Shown piece after piece: positions 1 through 10,308 of a stretch of 64,000 nucleotides of DNA. A program made the translations under genes and the position numbers. The DNA lies in contig CALCCF010000019.1 of NCBI GenBank assembly GCA_937899905.1, positions 1 through 64,000 on the forward strand, in the 5' to 3' direction. The first letter of the stretch is position 1, and each line of letters begins with the position of its first letter. Below the pieces are notes generated by a model. That model did not search any database, was not told the origin of the DNA, and was given only the letters and a program-made list of their open reading frames with translations. This stretch comes from an uncultured Phycisphaeraceae bacterium (GTDB lineage Bacteria > Planctomycetota > Phycisphaerae > Phycisphaerales > UBA1924).

Positions 1-49
1 GCTTGCGCGGCTTCGGTCGCTTGGGTACGGGCGGGGGCGGCTTGGTCAT
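1..49 (-). CDS. Possible 5' end of a truncated gene
   Basis: On the minus strand an ATG at 49 opens a frame that runs off the left edge as MTKPPPPVPKRPKPRK. A GAGAGG purine run about seven bases upstream could be its ribosome binding site. The Pro/Lys-rich start recalls the basic tails of some ribosomal or DNA-binding proteins, but 16 residues cannot identify a family. An overlapping ATG at 56 in another frame is an alternative. This is a weak call made only because a start signal is visible. Confidence 0.25.
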   Translation of the reverse strand, partial: MTKPPPPVPKRPKPRK

Positions 50-332
50 GGCTCATCCTCTCGGTGTTTCTGCACGCATTCGGGACGGACGGCTTTGATA
101 CGAGGATAGTCGCAGGTAGTGCAGTTGCCGTTGCTGGCGCGGACGAGGACACTCGGTGTGCGAAACGTGTTGTCGTGGGGTCAGGCTCCCTTGTTCCGGG
201 GATCGTGGGCAGAGTTGTAGAAACTCCATGAATTCGACTTGCGTACTCGCGGGGTGCTTCTCGCAATTCGAGTGGAAGCCGGCAAGTCTCTCTAGCCCGG
301 ATGTACTCGGTAATAGGCAAGGAGTTGATCTG

Positions 333-1127
333 ATGTCCCAAAGCAAAGTCGTTCTCCCATCCGGCCCGATTGCGACGTTGGCCCCTTACACGATCGATCT
401 CCTTCGTCTCGAATGCCGCATGTGTCGCGAGATGGAGGATCGCCTGCTCAACGCCTCATCGCTGTACTCGAAGATGAAGCAGACGATCGATACAGAGCTG
501 AAGAACAGCCCAGACAACAGTGGGTTTGGCAGCCATGAAGTACGCGAAGACCAGCAGGAACTGAGGCACCCTGGCTTCTACCTCATCAAGATTGGGGAGC
601 GCGCGCGCAGGAAGTCCGAGGACGACAAGTCTGATCTGCGTGCCGATCTCGGCGAAGCCAGACGATCTGTGAGGGACATCTTTGGTGGTCTCAATCGCAT
701 CGGGCTTGCGGTCCTTATGGGCGAGGCATGCCTTTACTCGATCAGCGTTTGCGAAGGCCGATACCTCGCGGCAGTCTGGTTGCGCTGGAGCGAGTACATC
801 AAGTTCAGACGAGAAGGAAAAGGCCGCGAGCGGGTGTACGCGGCCGCAGAGCACTTGGTCTGGCTCATCTCACAGGTGATGCTCCACGATCTCTTGGTGG
901 ATCACGACGAGGAGACCCAGTCCAACTACAACGCGTACTGGGATTTCGTGAGCCGGTCGACCAAGCCGCTGAGCGAGTACTACAGCTCGGCCGGGCTTCG
1001 GCAGTTTCCTGCCTCGTTCGTGGAATTGAAAGACGACGGTCCAGGCAACGCTGCCGAAGCGGGGCCTCGTTCGGCTGTCGATGCGGTTGAGGGGCAACAG
1101 GAACCGAACCCTGGCGAAGCGGACTAG
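333..1127 (+). CDS. Hypothetical protein, 264 aa
   Basis: I do not recognise a family. The start MSQSKVVLPSG at 333 is preferred to an in-frame start at 156 because CAAGGAG lies nine bases upstream and the extra N-terminal stretch has a low-quality composition. The protein is hydrophilic and probably cytosolic and mainly helical. A Cys-rich segment (LECRMCREME) lies near residue 35, and a central region rich in Arg/Glu is followed by a segment with many aromatic residues (SEYIKF, AYWDFVSRS). The last 30 residues are a low-complexity Ala/Gly/Glu tail. No signal peptide or membrane segment is seen. It converges on nuoF with a 28-base gap, so context does not help. Confidence 0.6.
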   Translation: MSQSKVVLPSGPIATLAPYTIDLLRLECRMCREMEDRLLNASSLYSKMKQTIDTELKNSPDNSGFGSHEVREDQQELRHPGFYLIKIGERARRKSEDDKSDLRADLGEARRSVRDIFGGLNRIGLAVLMGEACLYSISVCEGRYLAAVWLRWSEYIKFRREGKGRERVYAAAEHLVWLISQVMLHDLLVDHDEETQSNYNAYWDFVSRSTKPLSEYYSSAGLRQFPASFVELKDDGPGNAAEAGPRSAVDAVEGQQEPNPGEAD

Positions 1128-1155
1128 CTCGCGCGATCGGCTCTTGACGCGGGCC

Positions 1156-2565
<1,410 letters not shown>

Positions 2566-2744
2566 AGTCGGTGATGATAGTGCCCGGTGTGGTCGGGGCG
2601 TTGGGCGTGGCCGCGTGCTAGGCGGCTCCCCAGGCCCGGTGGGCTATCCTCCAATAAGTACAACCCTTGCCGGCTTTTGGCCGCGAGGGGGATTGTGGAC
2701 CGGTAATCGCCTCGGTCGTGTCGGTTCATGGAAGGTGGGGGCCC

Positions 2745-3512
2745 ATGATCGTCTTGCGAGAATTGTGCAAGAACCTGGCGACGTTTGCGCCAACCAACAC
2801 CATGGAGACGTGGTGCAACTACGGCGTCATCCGGCGGTCGTCAGTGCTGCGGCCGCCGCCCGAGGCGATGTCGGGCGTGGTCAAGACCAAGTACTTCGAC
2901 CGGATCGGCGACGTCGTGGGCCGCGATGCGAACCTGGCGTACATGGAGTTTGGCGTCTGGGAGGGCTCGAGCCTTCGGCACTGGGTGTCGGCGAACACGA
3001 ACCCGCAGTCGCGGTTCATCGGGTTCGACTCGTTCTTGGGGCTGCCGCAGCAGTGGCGGCGGCGGCCGGCGGGGTACTTCTCGGTCGAGGGGCAGACGCC
3101 GGACATCGATGACCCGCGCGTGGGCTACCAGATCGGCTGGTTTAACCAGACCTTGTGCCCCTGGCTGGCCGGCGAGGGCGGCGAGATCCTCAAGGGCCGC
3201 ACGCCGGTGGTGCACCTGGACGGTGATCTGTTCCACTCGGGGCTGTACGTGCTGACGCGGCTGCACACGGTCTTGGACCGTTACCACCTGCTGATCGACA
3301 ACTACTCGGGCGGGGAGGCCCGCTCGCTGCACGACTACCTGACGGCGTATGGAGCGAGCTTCGAGCCGCGGCTGGCACGGAAGCGCAAGGGCGTGTCGCG
3401 GGTGCTGGGGCAGGTGTACGGCGTGGTCGATACTGGGCGTGGGGCGGACCGCGGGGCTTCGGTCCAGGTCGAGGCCAAGGCCGAGGCTGAGCCGGTTGGC
3501 GGGCACGCTTAG
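2745..3512 (+). CDS. TylF-like class I SAM methyltransferase
   Basis: 255 aa. The SAM-binding signature appears as YMEFGVWEGSSLRHW, followed by FDSFLGLP and by HLDGDLFHSG and LLIDNYSGGEA, the order typical of the TylF/macrocin O-methyltransferase group. The substrate cannot be read from the sequence. The ATG at 2745 has GAAGGTGGGG just upstream and is preferred to an in-frame start at 2667. The C-terminal 30 residues are low-complexity Glu/Ala. The gene is transcribed away from nuoF and is followed after 62 bases by an outer-membrane protein gene, possibly in the same transcript. A second TylF-like enzyme is at 11.1-11.8 kb. Confidence 0.75.
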   Translation: MIVLRELCKNLATFAPTNTMETWCNYGVIRRSSVLRPPPEAMSGVVKTKYFDRIGDVVGRDANLAYMEFGVWEGSSLRHWVSANTNPQSRFIGFDSFLGLPQQWRRRPAGYFSVEGQTPDIDDPRVGYQIGWFNQTLCPWLAGEGGEILKGRTPVVHLDGDLFHSGLYVLTRLHTVLDRYHLLIDNYSGGEARSLHDYLTAYGASFEPRLARKRKGVSRVLGQVYGVVDTGRGADRGASVQVEAKAEAEPVGGHA

Positions 3513-3574
3513 CGTTGGCTCCGCGTTAGAATCGCCGCCGGAGTCGGACGGAGCGGTGACCGGAGGAGCACGAG

Positions 3575-4378
3575 ATGCAACGGATGGCAGCGATGGCCGG
3601 CCTGCTGGCGGCCGCAGCGAGCGCGGTAGCGGACAGCGGTCTGCGGTTCGTCCACGAGCCCTACGTGCCCGCTCCGGCGGTCGCGGGTGCGACGGCGGCG
3701 CCTGTTGCGGCGCTGCCCACAGCATCGCTGGCCGCGACGGCGTTCCAGGACGATGTGGAGTGGAGCCGCCGGCAGCGCGAGATCGCGCGGCAGGAGATGT
3801 GGCTGTACTACCGCATCGGCGTAGGCGGCTACCAGCGGCCGAGCGCACGTTTCGAGAACTTCGAGAGCACCGAGTTCGATGCCGACTTCGACGCCGGCCT
3901 CATCGCGTCGTTTGCCGTCGGCGGGCGATACCGGATCTGGGACGTCGGCCCGTGGTCGCGCGTGGGCATCCGCGTCGAGCTCGAGGGCATCTTTGGGTAC
4001 ACGCCGTACGACAGGCTTACGCGCGGTAGCGGGCCGATTGCCGGTGATGGCGACATGTTCGAGTACGGCTTCTCGGTCAACGTCATGCCGGACATCAAGC
4101 TCGGGCGGGTGAGCTTCTTTGCGGGCGGCGGTATCGGTGCGTCGCTGTTCACGCTGAGCGATAGCAGCTCGCGTGACTACGAAGACTCTCGCGGCGCGCT
4201 CGCGCTGCAGCTCATGGCCGGGGCGAGCTTCGAGCTGGCCGAGCCCGTTTCGCTGTACACGATGTTCCGCTACCGGACGTACAGCAACGTGCACTTCTAC
4301 GACGAGTTTGATGAGCGCATGCGCGTCATCGGGCTCGATGGTGTCGCGGTTGAGGTTGGGCTGGAGTTTCGGTTCTGA
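3575..4378 (+). CDS. Predicted outer-membrane beta-barrel protein
   Basis: 267 aa. The start MQRMAAMAGLLAAAASAVADS follows GGAGGAG and begins with a signal peptide. After a Pro/Ala-rich linker the chain becomes a series of amphipathic strands with alternating aromatic residues (MWLYYRIGVGGYQRP, GIRVELEGIFGYTPY, GRVSFFAGGGIG, VSLYTMFRYRTYSN). It ends in VEVGLEFRF; a terminal Phe is the usual BamA recognition signal for outer-membrane barrels. The size suits a small 8-10-stranded barrel of the OmpA/OmpW size class. The function is unknown. bamA itself lies at 37.1-39.6 kb. Confidence 0.65.
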   Translation: MQRMAAMAGLLAAAASAVADSGLRFVHEPYVPAPAVAGATAAPVAALPTASLAATAFQDDVEWSRRQREIARQEMWLYYRIGVGGYQRPSARFENFESTEFDADFDAGLIASFAVGGRYRIWDVGPWSRVGIRVELEGIFGYTPYDRLTRGSGPIAGDGDMFEYGFSVNVMPDIKLGRVSFFAGGGIGASLFTLSDSSSRDYEDSRGALALQLMAGASFELAEPVSLYTMFRYRTYSNVHFYDEFDERMRVIGLDGVAVEVGLEFRF

Positions 4379-4434
4379 TCTGAGCGCTCCGTAGCGCCCT
4401 CCGGCCGCACACTCGCTCCATCGGATACGAGGGC

Positions 4435-5628
4435 CTACAGGCCCACCCGCTCGGTGATGCTCAGACCGAACGCCTCAAGCTGCGGGTAGTCGGCATCGCT
4501 GTTGGTAAGCAGCTGCATTTGCGAGATACCTAGAGCGCGGACGATCTGGCTGCCGGTGCCGTATTCGAGCGCGCCGGCGGCCTGGGACTGGCGCGGGCTG
4601 TCGTCGTCGTTGCGATCGAACGGGCGCGTGAGGCGTGTGCTGAGTCCGGCGTCGCCGGGCTGGTCGAGGCCGCCGCTGGGGCGCAGGTAGATGATGGCGC
4701 CGCGGCCGGCGTCCTGGATCTGCCGCATCGAGCTGTCGAGGATGGAGCGGGTGTTTCGGCCGTCCTGGCTGGCGGCGAAGATGTCGCCGAGCAGGTCTCG
4801 ACGGTGGACGCGGACGAGCGTGGGCTCGGTTTGCTCGATGACGGCACCCTGGGCGTCGAGGTCTCCCACGCCGCCGAGGGTGAGCGCGAGGTGGGGCAGC
4901 GGGTCCGTGATGCTGCGGAAGCCGATGAGATTGAAAGGCCCGTGGGCCGTCTCGATGGTGGTGCCGCCCTCCGGTTCGAGGCGTTCGACGAAGCGTTCGC
5001 TGCTGAGGCGATACTCGATGAGCTGCTTGACCGAGCACATCTTGAGATTGTGCTTGGTGTTGAAGTCGATGAGGTCGGGCACGCGGGCCATGTTGCCGTC
5101 GTCGCGCAAGATCTCGATGATGACCGCCGAGGGGGTGAGGCCCGCGAGGCGGCACAGGTCGACCGAGCCCTCGGTCTGGCCGATGCGTACGAGCACGCCG
5201 CCGTCGCGGGCCCGCAGCGGGTTGATGTGGCCGGGGCGAACGAAGTCGCCGGGCGTGCTAGCCGGGTCGATCGCCAGGCGGATGGTCTTGGCGCGCTCGT
5301 CGGCGCTCACACCGGTGGTGAAGCCGTGGCGTGGGTGGCCGTCGATGGCAACGGTGAACGGCGTGCCGCGCACTGACGTGTTGACCTGGCTTTGGGGTGT
5401 GAGATCGAGGCGATTGCAGTCGGCCTCGGTGAGGCTGAGGCACAGGTAGCCGCGAGCTTCCTTGAGCATAAAGCCGATGGTGGCGGCGTCGGCGAACTGG
5501 GCGGGCAGGACGAGGTCGCCCTCGTTCTCGCGGTCCTCGTCGTCGGACAGCACGACCATGCGGCCGGCGCGGAGCTCGTCGAGGATCTCTGGGATTGGGC
5601 TGAAGCCGTCAGGAGCGGATGTAGGCAC
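4435..5628 (-). CDS. ribBA: RibBA-type protein: DHBP synthase with degenerate GTP cyclohydrolase II domain
   Basis: 397 aa, the normal length of the two-domain riboflavin enzyme. Residues 10-205 match 3,4-dihydroxy-2-butanone-4-phosphate synthase: DDEDRENEGD (29-38), HGFTTGVSADERA (101-113) and RPGHINPLRARDGGVL (131-146) are kept. In the usual GHTEA motif, whose His binds the catalytic metal, position 151 is Gln (GQTEG). Residues 210-397 align with GTP cyclohydrolase II, but the zinc-binding Cys of HSECLTGD and RCDCG are gone (VHRRDLLGD, ASQDG) and the RQEGRGIGL loop is absent. The second half is therefore unlikely to hydrolyse GTP. I infer that GTP cyclohydrolase II is supplied by another gene, and whether the first half is active needs testing. 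Confidence 0.85.
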   Translation of the reverse strand: MPTSAPDGFSPIPEILDELRAGRMVVLSDDEDRENEGDLVLPAQFADAATIGFMLKEARGYLCLSLTEADCNRLDLTPQSQVNTSVRGTPFTVAIDGHPRHGFTTGVSADERAKTIRLAIDPASTPGDFVRPGHINPLRARDGGVLVRIGQTEGSVDLCRLAGLTPSAVIIEILRDDGNMARVPDLIDFNTKHNLKMCSVKQLIEYRLSSERFVERLEPEGGTTIETAHGPFNLIGFRSITDPLPHLALTLGGVGDLDAQGAVIEQTEPTLVRVHRRDLLGDIFAASQDGRNTRSILDSSMRQIQDAGRGAIIYLRPSGGLDQPGDAGLSTRLTRPFDRNDDDSPRQSQAAGALEYGTGSQIVRALGISQMQLLTNSDADYPQLEAFGLSITERVGL

Positions 5629-5665
5629 GAGCGACGATAGCGCTCGGGCCGGCCGACCGGCTCGG

Positions 5666-7015
5666 CTAGCAGCCGACGTCGAAGGCGTTCTGGAAAGCCA
5701 GGAAATCGAAGATGGTCAATTCCCCGTCGCCGTCGAAGTCGGTCTCCAGGGAGCCGGCGTCGAAGCGGGTCTGGAAGGCCAGGAAGTCGAAGATCGTCAA
5801 CCGGCCGTCGCCGTCGAGGTCGATGGCGCAGGGCGGCTCGGAGATTTCGCCGGCCAGGAACATGCGGTCGATCTCGGCGGCGACGTTCACGCCCCAGGCG
5901 TTCTGGAACGTCTGGTCGCGGTGGTTGAACAGCACGGCGACGCGGAGCGACTGGCCGCGCTGCCAGACGACGGTATCGGTGCCGGGCAGCGAGCCGCTGT
6001 GGGCGCTGAAGAAGGACGGCGAGATGCCGCCGGACAGCGGGACGCCGGAAGACGAGCCAAAGAGGATGACGCTGTCGGCCAGGGCGAGCAGGGGCTCGGC
6101 GGGCGCGATCAGGCCGCCCATCGACGAGGCGCCCTCTTGGTGCCACCCGCCATAAGGCCAGCGGACGAATGGCCCGGTCGGGTCGAACACATTGGGGCCG
6201 AAGCCGAGGGCCTCCTGGTTGTACCAGGGCTCGAGGGGGTCCTGGTCGGCGGCGAACGTGCGGCCGATCTCGACGAGGCCCGGGTAGCCCAGGTCATCGA
6301 ACAGCCGCTCGACTTCTTCCTCGTAGCTGTTGCCGGTGACTTCCTCGATGATGAGGCCGAGGGTGGAGTAGCCCAGGTTGGCGTAGGCGTACTGAGTGCC
6401 GGGCGTGAATTGCAGCGGCTGGCCGAGCACCCAGCGCATCATGTTGGCGGGGCCGGGTGGGCTTGGCACGCCCATCTCGCTGGCGATCTGGATCTCGCGG
6501 AAGGCGTGGTTGCCCACAATGTCGCGGTTCCAGCCGGCGCGGTGCAAGAGCAGGTTCGAGATCGTGATGTCGGCGATGCGTGGATCGCCGAGCGCCGGGA
6601 ACGGATCGAGTTGGAGGACGCCGCCGCCGGGCTGGCCGACATCGAATGCCTTGTCGGCGAGCGACAGCCGGCCATCGGCGATGAGGCGGCGCACGATCGT
6701 GGCGGTGATGGGCTTGGACACGCTGGCCAGTCGCATCCTGGCGTTGACGGGTAACGGCGTGGTTTGCGCGCGATCGTCCCACCCGAAAGAACGCACGTAG
6801 GCCACGCGGTCGTCGAAGCCGACGGCCAGCACGCCGGCGGTGATGCCGTTGTCGGCCATGGTGTCCTGCATCAGCTGGTCGAGCGCCGACAGCTGCGGGA
6901 CGACGCGGCCGCGGGAGGGCAGGTCCTGGGCCACCGCGTCGGCCGTGGGCATCGCCGCGGCGAGGACGGCGGTGAGCATGGTTAGGAGTGCCTTCGTATG
7001 CGTGATTCGGTGCAT
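5666..7015 (-). CDS. Secreted beta-lactamase-family serine hydrolase with GC-type dockerin tail
   Basis: 449 aa. An N-terminal signal peptide runs to about AVAQ (residue 30). The middle is a class C beta-lactamase / DD-peptidase-like fold: SxxK is S98-V-S-K101, YxN is Y211-A-N213, and an HSG stands at the usual KTG position (SAHSGSLPG). Such proteins include esterases and D-amino-acid peptidases, so the substrate is open. The last ~55 residues form two calcium-binding-type loops, LDGDGRLTIFDFLAFQ and FDGDGELTIFDFLAFQ, bracketed by Cys in PPCAID and the terminal VGC. The same tail occurs on six other proteins in this window. The gene lies 37 bases downstream of ribBA's start, on the same strand. 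Confidence 0.85.
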   Translation of the reverse strand: MHRITHTKALLTMLTAVLAAAMPTADAVAQDLPSRGRVVPQLSALDQLMQDTMADNGITAGVLAVGFDDRVAYVRSFGWDDRAQTTPLPVNARMRLASVSKPITATIVRRLIADGRLSLADKAFDVGQPGGGVLQLDPFPALGDPRIADITISNLLLHRAGWNRDIVGNHAFREIQIASEMGVPSPPGPANMMRWVLGQPLQFTPGTQYAYANLGYSTLGLIIEEVTGNSYEEEVERLFDDLGYPGLVEIGRTFAADQDPLEPWYNQEALGFGPNVFDPTGPFVRWPYGGWHQEGASSMGGLIAPAEPLLALADSVILFGSSSGVPLSGGISPSFFSAHSGSLPGTDTVVWQRGQSLRVAVLFNHRDQTFQNAWGVNVAAEIDRMFLAGEISEPPCAIDLDGDGRLTIFDFLAFQTRFDAGSLETDFDGDGELTIFDFLAFQNAFDVGC

Positions 7016-7129
7016 GGATCGTCCCCCTCGTTGGCCGGGTTTCGACCGGCCGTGTGGTCCTAGGAGATTACGGCAGACGTACCTCGTGAGTTTCGGTCCA
7101 GCGGCGCTGGCCTGCGGCTATCTTGCCCC

Positions 7130-7798
7130 ATGGGCATCGAGATGACACCGGGCCGCTGGCGGCACACCTGCGACTACCTCGACACCGTTTTTGGGGATCA
7201 GGACGATCACCTTGCGGGGCTGATGGAGCGGGCCGTGGCAGCGGGCTTGCCGGACATCGCCATCTCGGCGTCGGTGGGCCGCATGCTGATGGGCTTGGCA
7301 CGGATGGTCGAGGCGAGGCTCATCGTCGAAGTCGGCACGCTGGCGGGGTACTCGGGCATCTGGCTTGCTCGCGGACTGGCCGAGGGCGGAAAGCTCATCA
7401 CCGTCGAGCCCAATGACCTGCATGCGGGGTTTGCAGAATCGGCGTTCGCCGAGGCGGGCGTGGGCGATCGCGTCGACGTCGTGCGCGGCTTTGGCACGCC
7501 GGTGCTCGAGCAATTGGCTTCGGAACGTGCGGGCGGGGTGGACCTTGTGTTCTTGGATGCGATCAAGAGCGAGTACCCGGACTACCTGCCGTTCGCCAAG
7601 GCGCTGTTGCGGCCGGGTGGGTTGCTGGTGGCCGACAACATGCTGGGCGGCGGAGACTGGTGGGTCGACACGCCCGAAGGGCAGAGCGAGAGCCGCGACG
7701 CGGCCGACCGCGTGAATCGGCTGGTGGCGGCGGATGCGGACTTTGAGGCGTTCTGTGTGCCGATTCGTGAGGGCGTGATGGTCGCGCGGCGAAAGTAG
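7130..7798 (+). CDS. Caffeoyl-CoA-type O-methyltransferase
   Basis: 222 aa, the standard size of the Methyltransf_3 family (SAM- and divalent-metal-dependent O-methyltransferases such as catechol and caffeoyl-CoA methyltransferases). The SAM motif is VEVGTLAGYSGIWLA. It is followed by VEPNDLHAGFAESAF, the metal-site segment DLVFLDAIKSEYPDYL and LLVADNMLGGGDW (Asp/Asp-Asn ligands), and the C-terminal REGVMVARRK. The substrate is unknown. The gene diverges from the serine hydrolase gene at 7015, and a 59-codon membrane-protein gene follows after 22 bases, probably co-transcribed. Confidence 0.85.
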   Translation: MGIEMTPGRWRHTCDYLDTVFGDQDDHLAGLMERAVAAGLPDIAISASVGRMLMGLARMVEARLIVEVGTLAGYSGIWLARGLAEGGKLITVEPNDLHAGFAESAFAEAGVGDRVDVVRGFGTPVLEQLASERAGGVDLVFLDAIKSEYPDYLPFAKALLRPGGLLVADNMLGGGDWWVDTPEGQSESRDAADRVNRLVAADADFEAFCVPIREGVMVARRK

Positions 7799-7820
7799 CG
7801 TTAGATACTGGAGCACTTGC

Positions 7821-8000
7821 ATGGGCTGGATCTCTTGGGCGTTGGTTGTCATCCTCGTTGTGTTCGGGCTGCGCAGCGCGTGGGCGGGCTTCGAGGCGCT
7901 GCGGCACGAGCCGAAGCGGCCGGGGCGGGCGATGCTGGAATTCGCGTTCGTGGGGATCGATGTGTTTTTGATCTTGCTGATTACGGGGGCGATTCCGTAG
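7821..8000 (+). CDS. Small two-helix membrane protein, 59 aa
   Basis: An ATG at 7821 with GGAG seven bases upstream opens a 59-codon frame ending at TAG. The product begins MGWISWALVVILVVFGL, has a short basic loop (HEPKRPGR) and a second hydrophobic segment (FVGIDVFLILLITG). Two transmembrane helices with a cytosolic basic loop are predicted by eye. It sits 22 bases after the O-methyltransferase gene and probably shares its transcript. I do not recognise a family. The good ribosome binding site, membrane-protein composition and operon position support it as a real gene. Confidence 0.6.
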   Translation: MGWISWALVVILVVFGLRSAWAGFEALRHEPKRPGRAMLEFAFVGIDVFLILLITGAIP

Positions 8001-8251
8001 CATCACTCTCGGTAGCTCGGAGATTGGATGGATTGGCGTGATGTCTGACGCGACCGGATGAAGTCATGACGGCTTGGAAGTCGAGGGCCGGAGGTGAATC
8101 AGGTTGAAATTCGCGCTGTAATTCTCTTCTCGACCACAGCAACCAGCGCGGTCGGGTGCCGGGATGTCTTTACCAGTGGCCGCCGTGGTCGCTCGCTCGT
8201 TCTTTCGTATTCTCATCGGGTTGCTACATCCATACCTGCAGGTGGTTCCGA
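8001..8251. other. Intergenic, 251 bases, AT-richer
   Basis: No gene, tRNA or convincing terminator is seen. The base composition is visibly less GC-rich than the neighbouring housekeeping genes. An open frame in phase with the following kinase extends back to 8156, but its residues (CLYQWPPWSLARSF) do not look like a domain, and a better start lies at 8252. Confidence 0.5.
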
Positions 8252-9154
8252 GTGAGTCATATCGACTCTGACATCAAGACGCCGGTGATTGATGCGCGGC
8301 TTGCTTCGCGACTCGTTGCCAAGCAGTTTCCTCGCTGGCGAGACTTGCCGGTTGAACCAGTCGTCCCGGGCGGCCGGAACAACCGGACCTTCCGCTTCGG
8401 AAACGAATTGATGATCCGCCTGCCGAACGGCGCCGGCTATGCGGACCAGGTTGACAAGGAGCAGCGATGGTTGCCCAGCATGAGAACAGCCGTACCGGTT
8501 TCGATTCCTGAACCGGTCGCCATGGGTCAGCCCGGTTGCGACTACCCATGGCGTTGGAGCGTGTACCGCTGGATCGAGGGCGAGACCGCTGATGTGGGTC
8601 CGGTTGATTCGGTTGAGTCGCTCGCGATCGAGCTCGCGAGCTTTCTTGCTGCGCTCCGGCGATTCGACCCCAACGGAGGTCCCCTGCCTGGGGCGCACAA
8701 CTTCCGTCGCGGAGGACGACTCGATTTCTACAGCGATCAAACCCGCCAAGCGATCAAGCGGCTCGATGGGGTGATCGATCCTGAGTGCGCAACCAACCTG
8801 TGGGACCGAGCGATCTCGAGCGCCTGGACAGCGGACCCCGTGTGGGTGCACGGGGATGTGAGCCCTTTCAACTTGCTCGTGCGAGACGGGAAGCTTGCTG
8901 CCGTGATCGACTTCGGGCTTTGCACCATTGGAGATCCAGCGTGCGACCTGGTGATCGCGTGGACGTTCTTTGACGGGACCGCGCGAGAGGCCTTCCGCAA
9001 GCACGTGGGCCTCGATGAGCTGACTTGGGACCGGGCACGCGGGTGGGCCTTCTGGAAAGCGGCGATAACCGCATCGGGGATGGTCGAGGACCGTGTCGGT
9101 CCCGAGGCGGCTCTGGAAGTGATCGCCGCGATTCTGAACGAGCAAAACCGATAG
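8252..9154 (+). CDS. Aminoglycoside-phosphotransferase-fold kinase
   Basis: 300 aa from a GTG preceded by AGGTGG. The APH/choline-kinase fold is shown by the catalytic loop HGDVSPFN (200-207), the metal-binding DFG (220-222) and the following IGDPACDLVIAW. An N-terminal lobe carries a Gly-rich turn (VVPGGRNNRTFRFG) and an MIRLPN strand. The family phosphorylates small hydroxylated substrates including aminoglycosides, macrolides, homoserine and sugars. Nothing here selects one, so drug resistance should not be assumed. It stands alone on the plus strand in an AT-richer stretch between the O-methyltransferase operon and tRNA-Ser. Confidence 0.8.
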   Translation: MSHIDSDIKTPVIDARLASRLVAKQFPRWRDLPVEPVVPGGRNNRTFRFGNELMIRLPNGAGYADQVDKEQRWLPSMRTAVPVSIPEPVAMGQPGCDYPWRWSVYRWIEGETADVGPVDSVESLAIELASFLAALRRFDPNGGPLPGAHNFRRGGRLDFYSDQTRQAIKRLDGVIDPECATNLWDRAISSAWTADPVWVHGDVSPFNLLVRDGKLAAVIDFGLCTIGDPACDLVIAWTFFDGTAREAFRKHVGLDELTWDRARGWAFWKAAITASGMVEDRVGPEAALEVIAAILNEQNR

Positions 9155-9314
9155 ACGCACAGTCAACTTGATCGTGTGAGTGCACGCTCGACTTGCCTCG
9201 GCCACCGACAGAAGCCGATGATTTCCGAGACCTGCCTACACGCGGCCGAGACGCGCGCGATGCTGGACATGCCTGGCTGGCATGCTGATATTCGGTGTTA
9301 GCATTGACTAGAAC

Positions 9315-10046
9315 TCAATCAGCCGAATGAAGAGGCGGTTTGGAGAACTGGAAGACGTAGCTGTGTAAATAGCTAGCTTCGATGTTGTCTGCTACAGAAG
9401 AGAACCAGTTCCTTCCAGGGTTCAATTCCACGAAAGTTTGTGGCACGACCCGCTTGATGCCGACCCTAAAACCGGCAGCATCGAACGTCGTCACGATTGA
9501 CTCAAGCGAGTGCGGCACGAGCGGTACAGCCGCGAACTTGTTGATGTCTTTTCTGATCTGCTCAAAGTTCGGATAGCTCAGAAAATCTGGGTGGCTTGCG
9601 TAGTACACACCCTCCGCCTTGAGGGCGCTGAAGATCTGCTTTGCATGCTCGTTCATATCGTCAACAAGAAAGAGGACAGCGCTACTCAGGGCAAGATCGA
9701 ACACGTCACAAAGATGGCTGAGTGAGCTCGTCGCCTCATAGCGAATCGGCCGGTCTCCCTTTCGGCTCTTAGCTACGTCGATCGATCTCCGCGCCAAGTC
9801 GACGCCAACAGCCGAAGCGAACGGCTTGGTGTCATAGAGCATCCTCAGCATGCCGCCCTGATTGCAACCGAAGTCGAGCACTGTGCTTGACGTGAGGTCT
9901 GGTTCTTCGATGTAGCGAAGAAACTCACGCCAGTGATCTCCGTGCTCATCTTCCATCGACTGATCACCGGAGCCAGGCTCGCACCACCACTCGTCGAAGA
10001 GCTTGTCGTCTGAGGCCGATCGTGCTACGGGCTCATTGGGGCTCAT
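9315..10046 (-). CDS. Class I SAM-dependent methyltransferase
   Basis: 243 aa. The SAM-binding motif I is VLDFGCNQGGMLRMLY, with a following acidic residue at the end of strand 2 (SAVGVDLARRSID) and motif IV in DVFDLALSSAVLFL. This is a generic Methyltransf_11/25-type domain; the substrate is unknown. The start MSPNEPVARSASDDK is a clear ATG. The gene is noticeably AT-richer than its neighbours (many AAA, TTG and AGA-type codons), which suggests relatively recent acquisition. It lies 262 bases from the 3' end of tRNA-Ser, but no integrase accompanies it. Confidence 0.75.
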   Translation of the reverse strand: MSPNEPVARSASDDKLFDEWWCEPGSGDQSMEDEHGDHWREFLRYIEEPDLTSSTVLDFGCNQGGMLRMLYDTKPFASAVGVDLARRSIDVAKSRKGDRPIRYEATSSLSHLCDVFDLALSSAVLFLVDDMNEHAKQIFSALKAEGVYYASHPDFLSYPNFEQIRKDINKFAAVPLVPHSLESIVTTFDAAGFRVGIKRVVPQTFVELNPGRNWFSSVADNIEASYLHSYVFQFSKPPLHSAD

Positions 10047-10267
10047 CGTTCAGACTCCTCTGTCTAACACCGAGGTCAGGAGTTCTGCACGGGCGGTCGT
10101 GCTAGCTACTCGAGCTGGTATGCCGTACCGGAACGACTCGCCATACTACCGGCCTGCCGCAACTGCCCCAGTGCCCTCTCAGCTCTAGGTATCCACCCGC
10201 TGTTCGACGCGGGTCCCCGATGAGGTCGTTGCTGCAAGTGTCTTGAGTGGACTGCCACCGCAAACGA

Positions 10268-10293
10268 AACGCCCCCGGCCAAGCGGGGGCGTT
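10268..10293 (-). terminator. Rho-independent terminator of tRNA-Ser
   Basis: Perfect 10-bp inverted repeat (AACGCCCCCG / CGGGGGCGTT) with a 6-base loop, followed on the minus strand by the T-rich tract TTTCGTTTG. It begins 16 bases after the tRNA 3' end. Confidence 0.8.
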
Positions 10294-10308
10294 CTGAAAA
10301 TCGGCAAG

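Noticed and set aside
8252-9154. Antibiotic-resistance gene
   Set aside because: Only the general APH fold is supported; the family has many metabolic kinases and the context gives no resistance signature.
8001-9314. Attachment-site duplicate of the tRNA-Ser 3' end
   Set aside because: No copy of the T-arm/acceptor sequence was found by eye in the flanking gene block.
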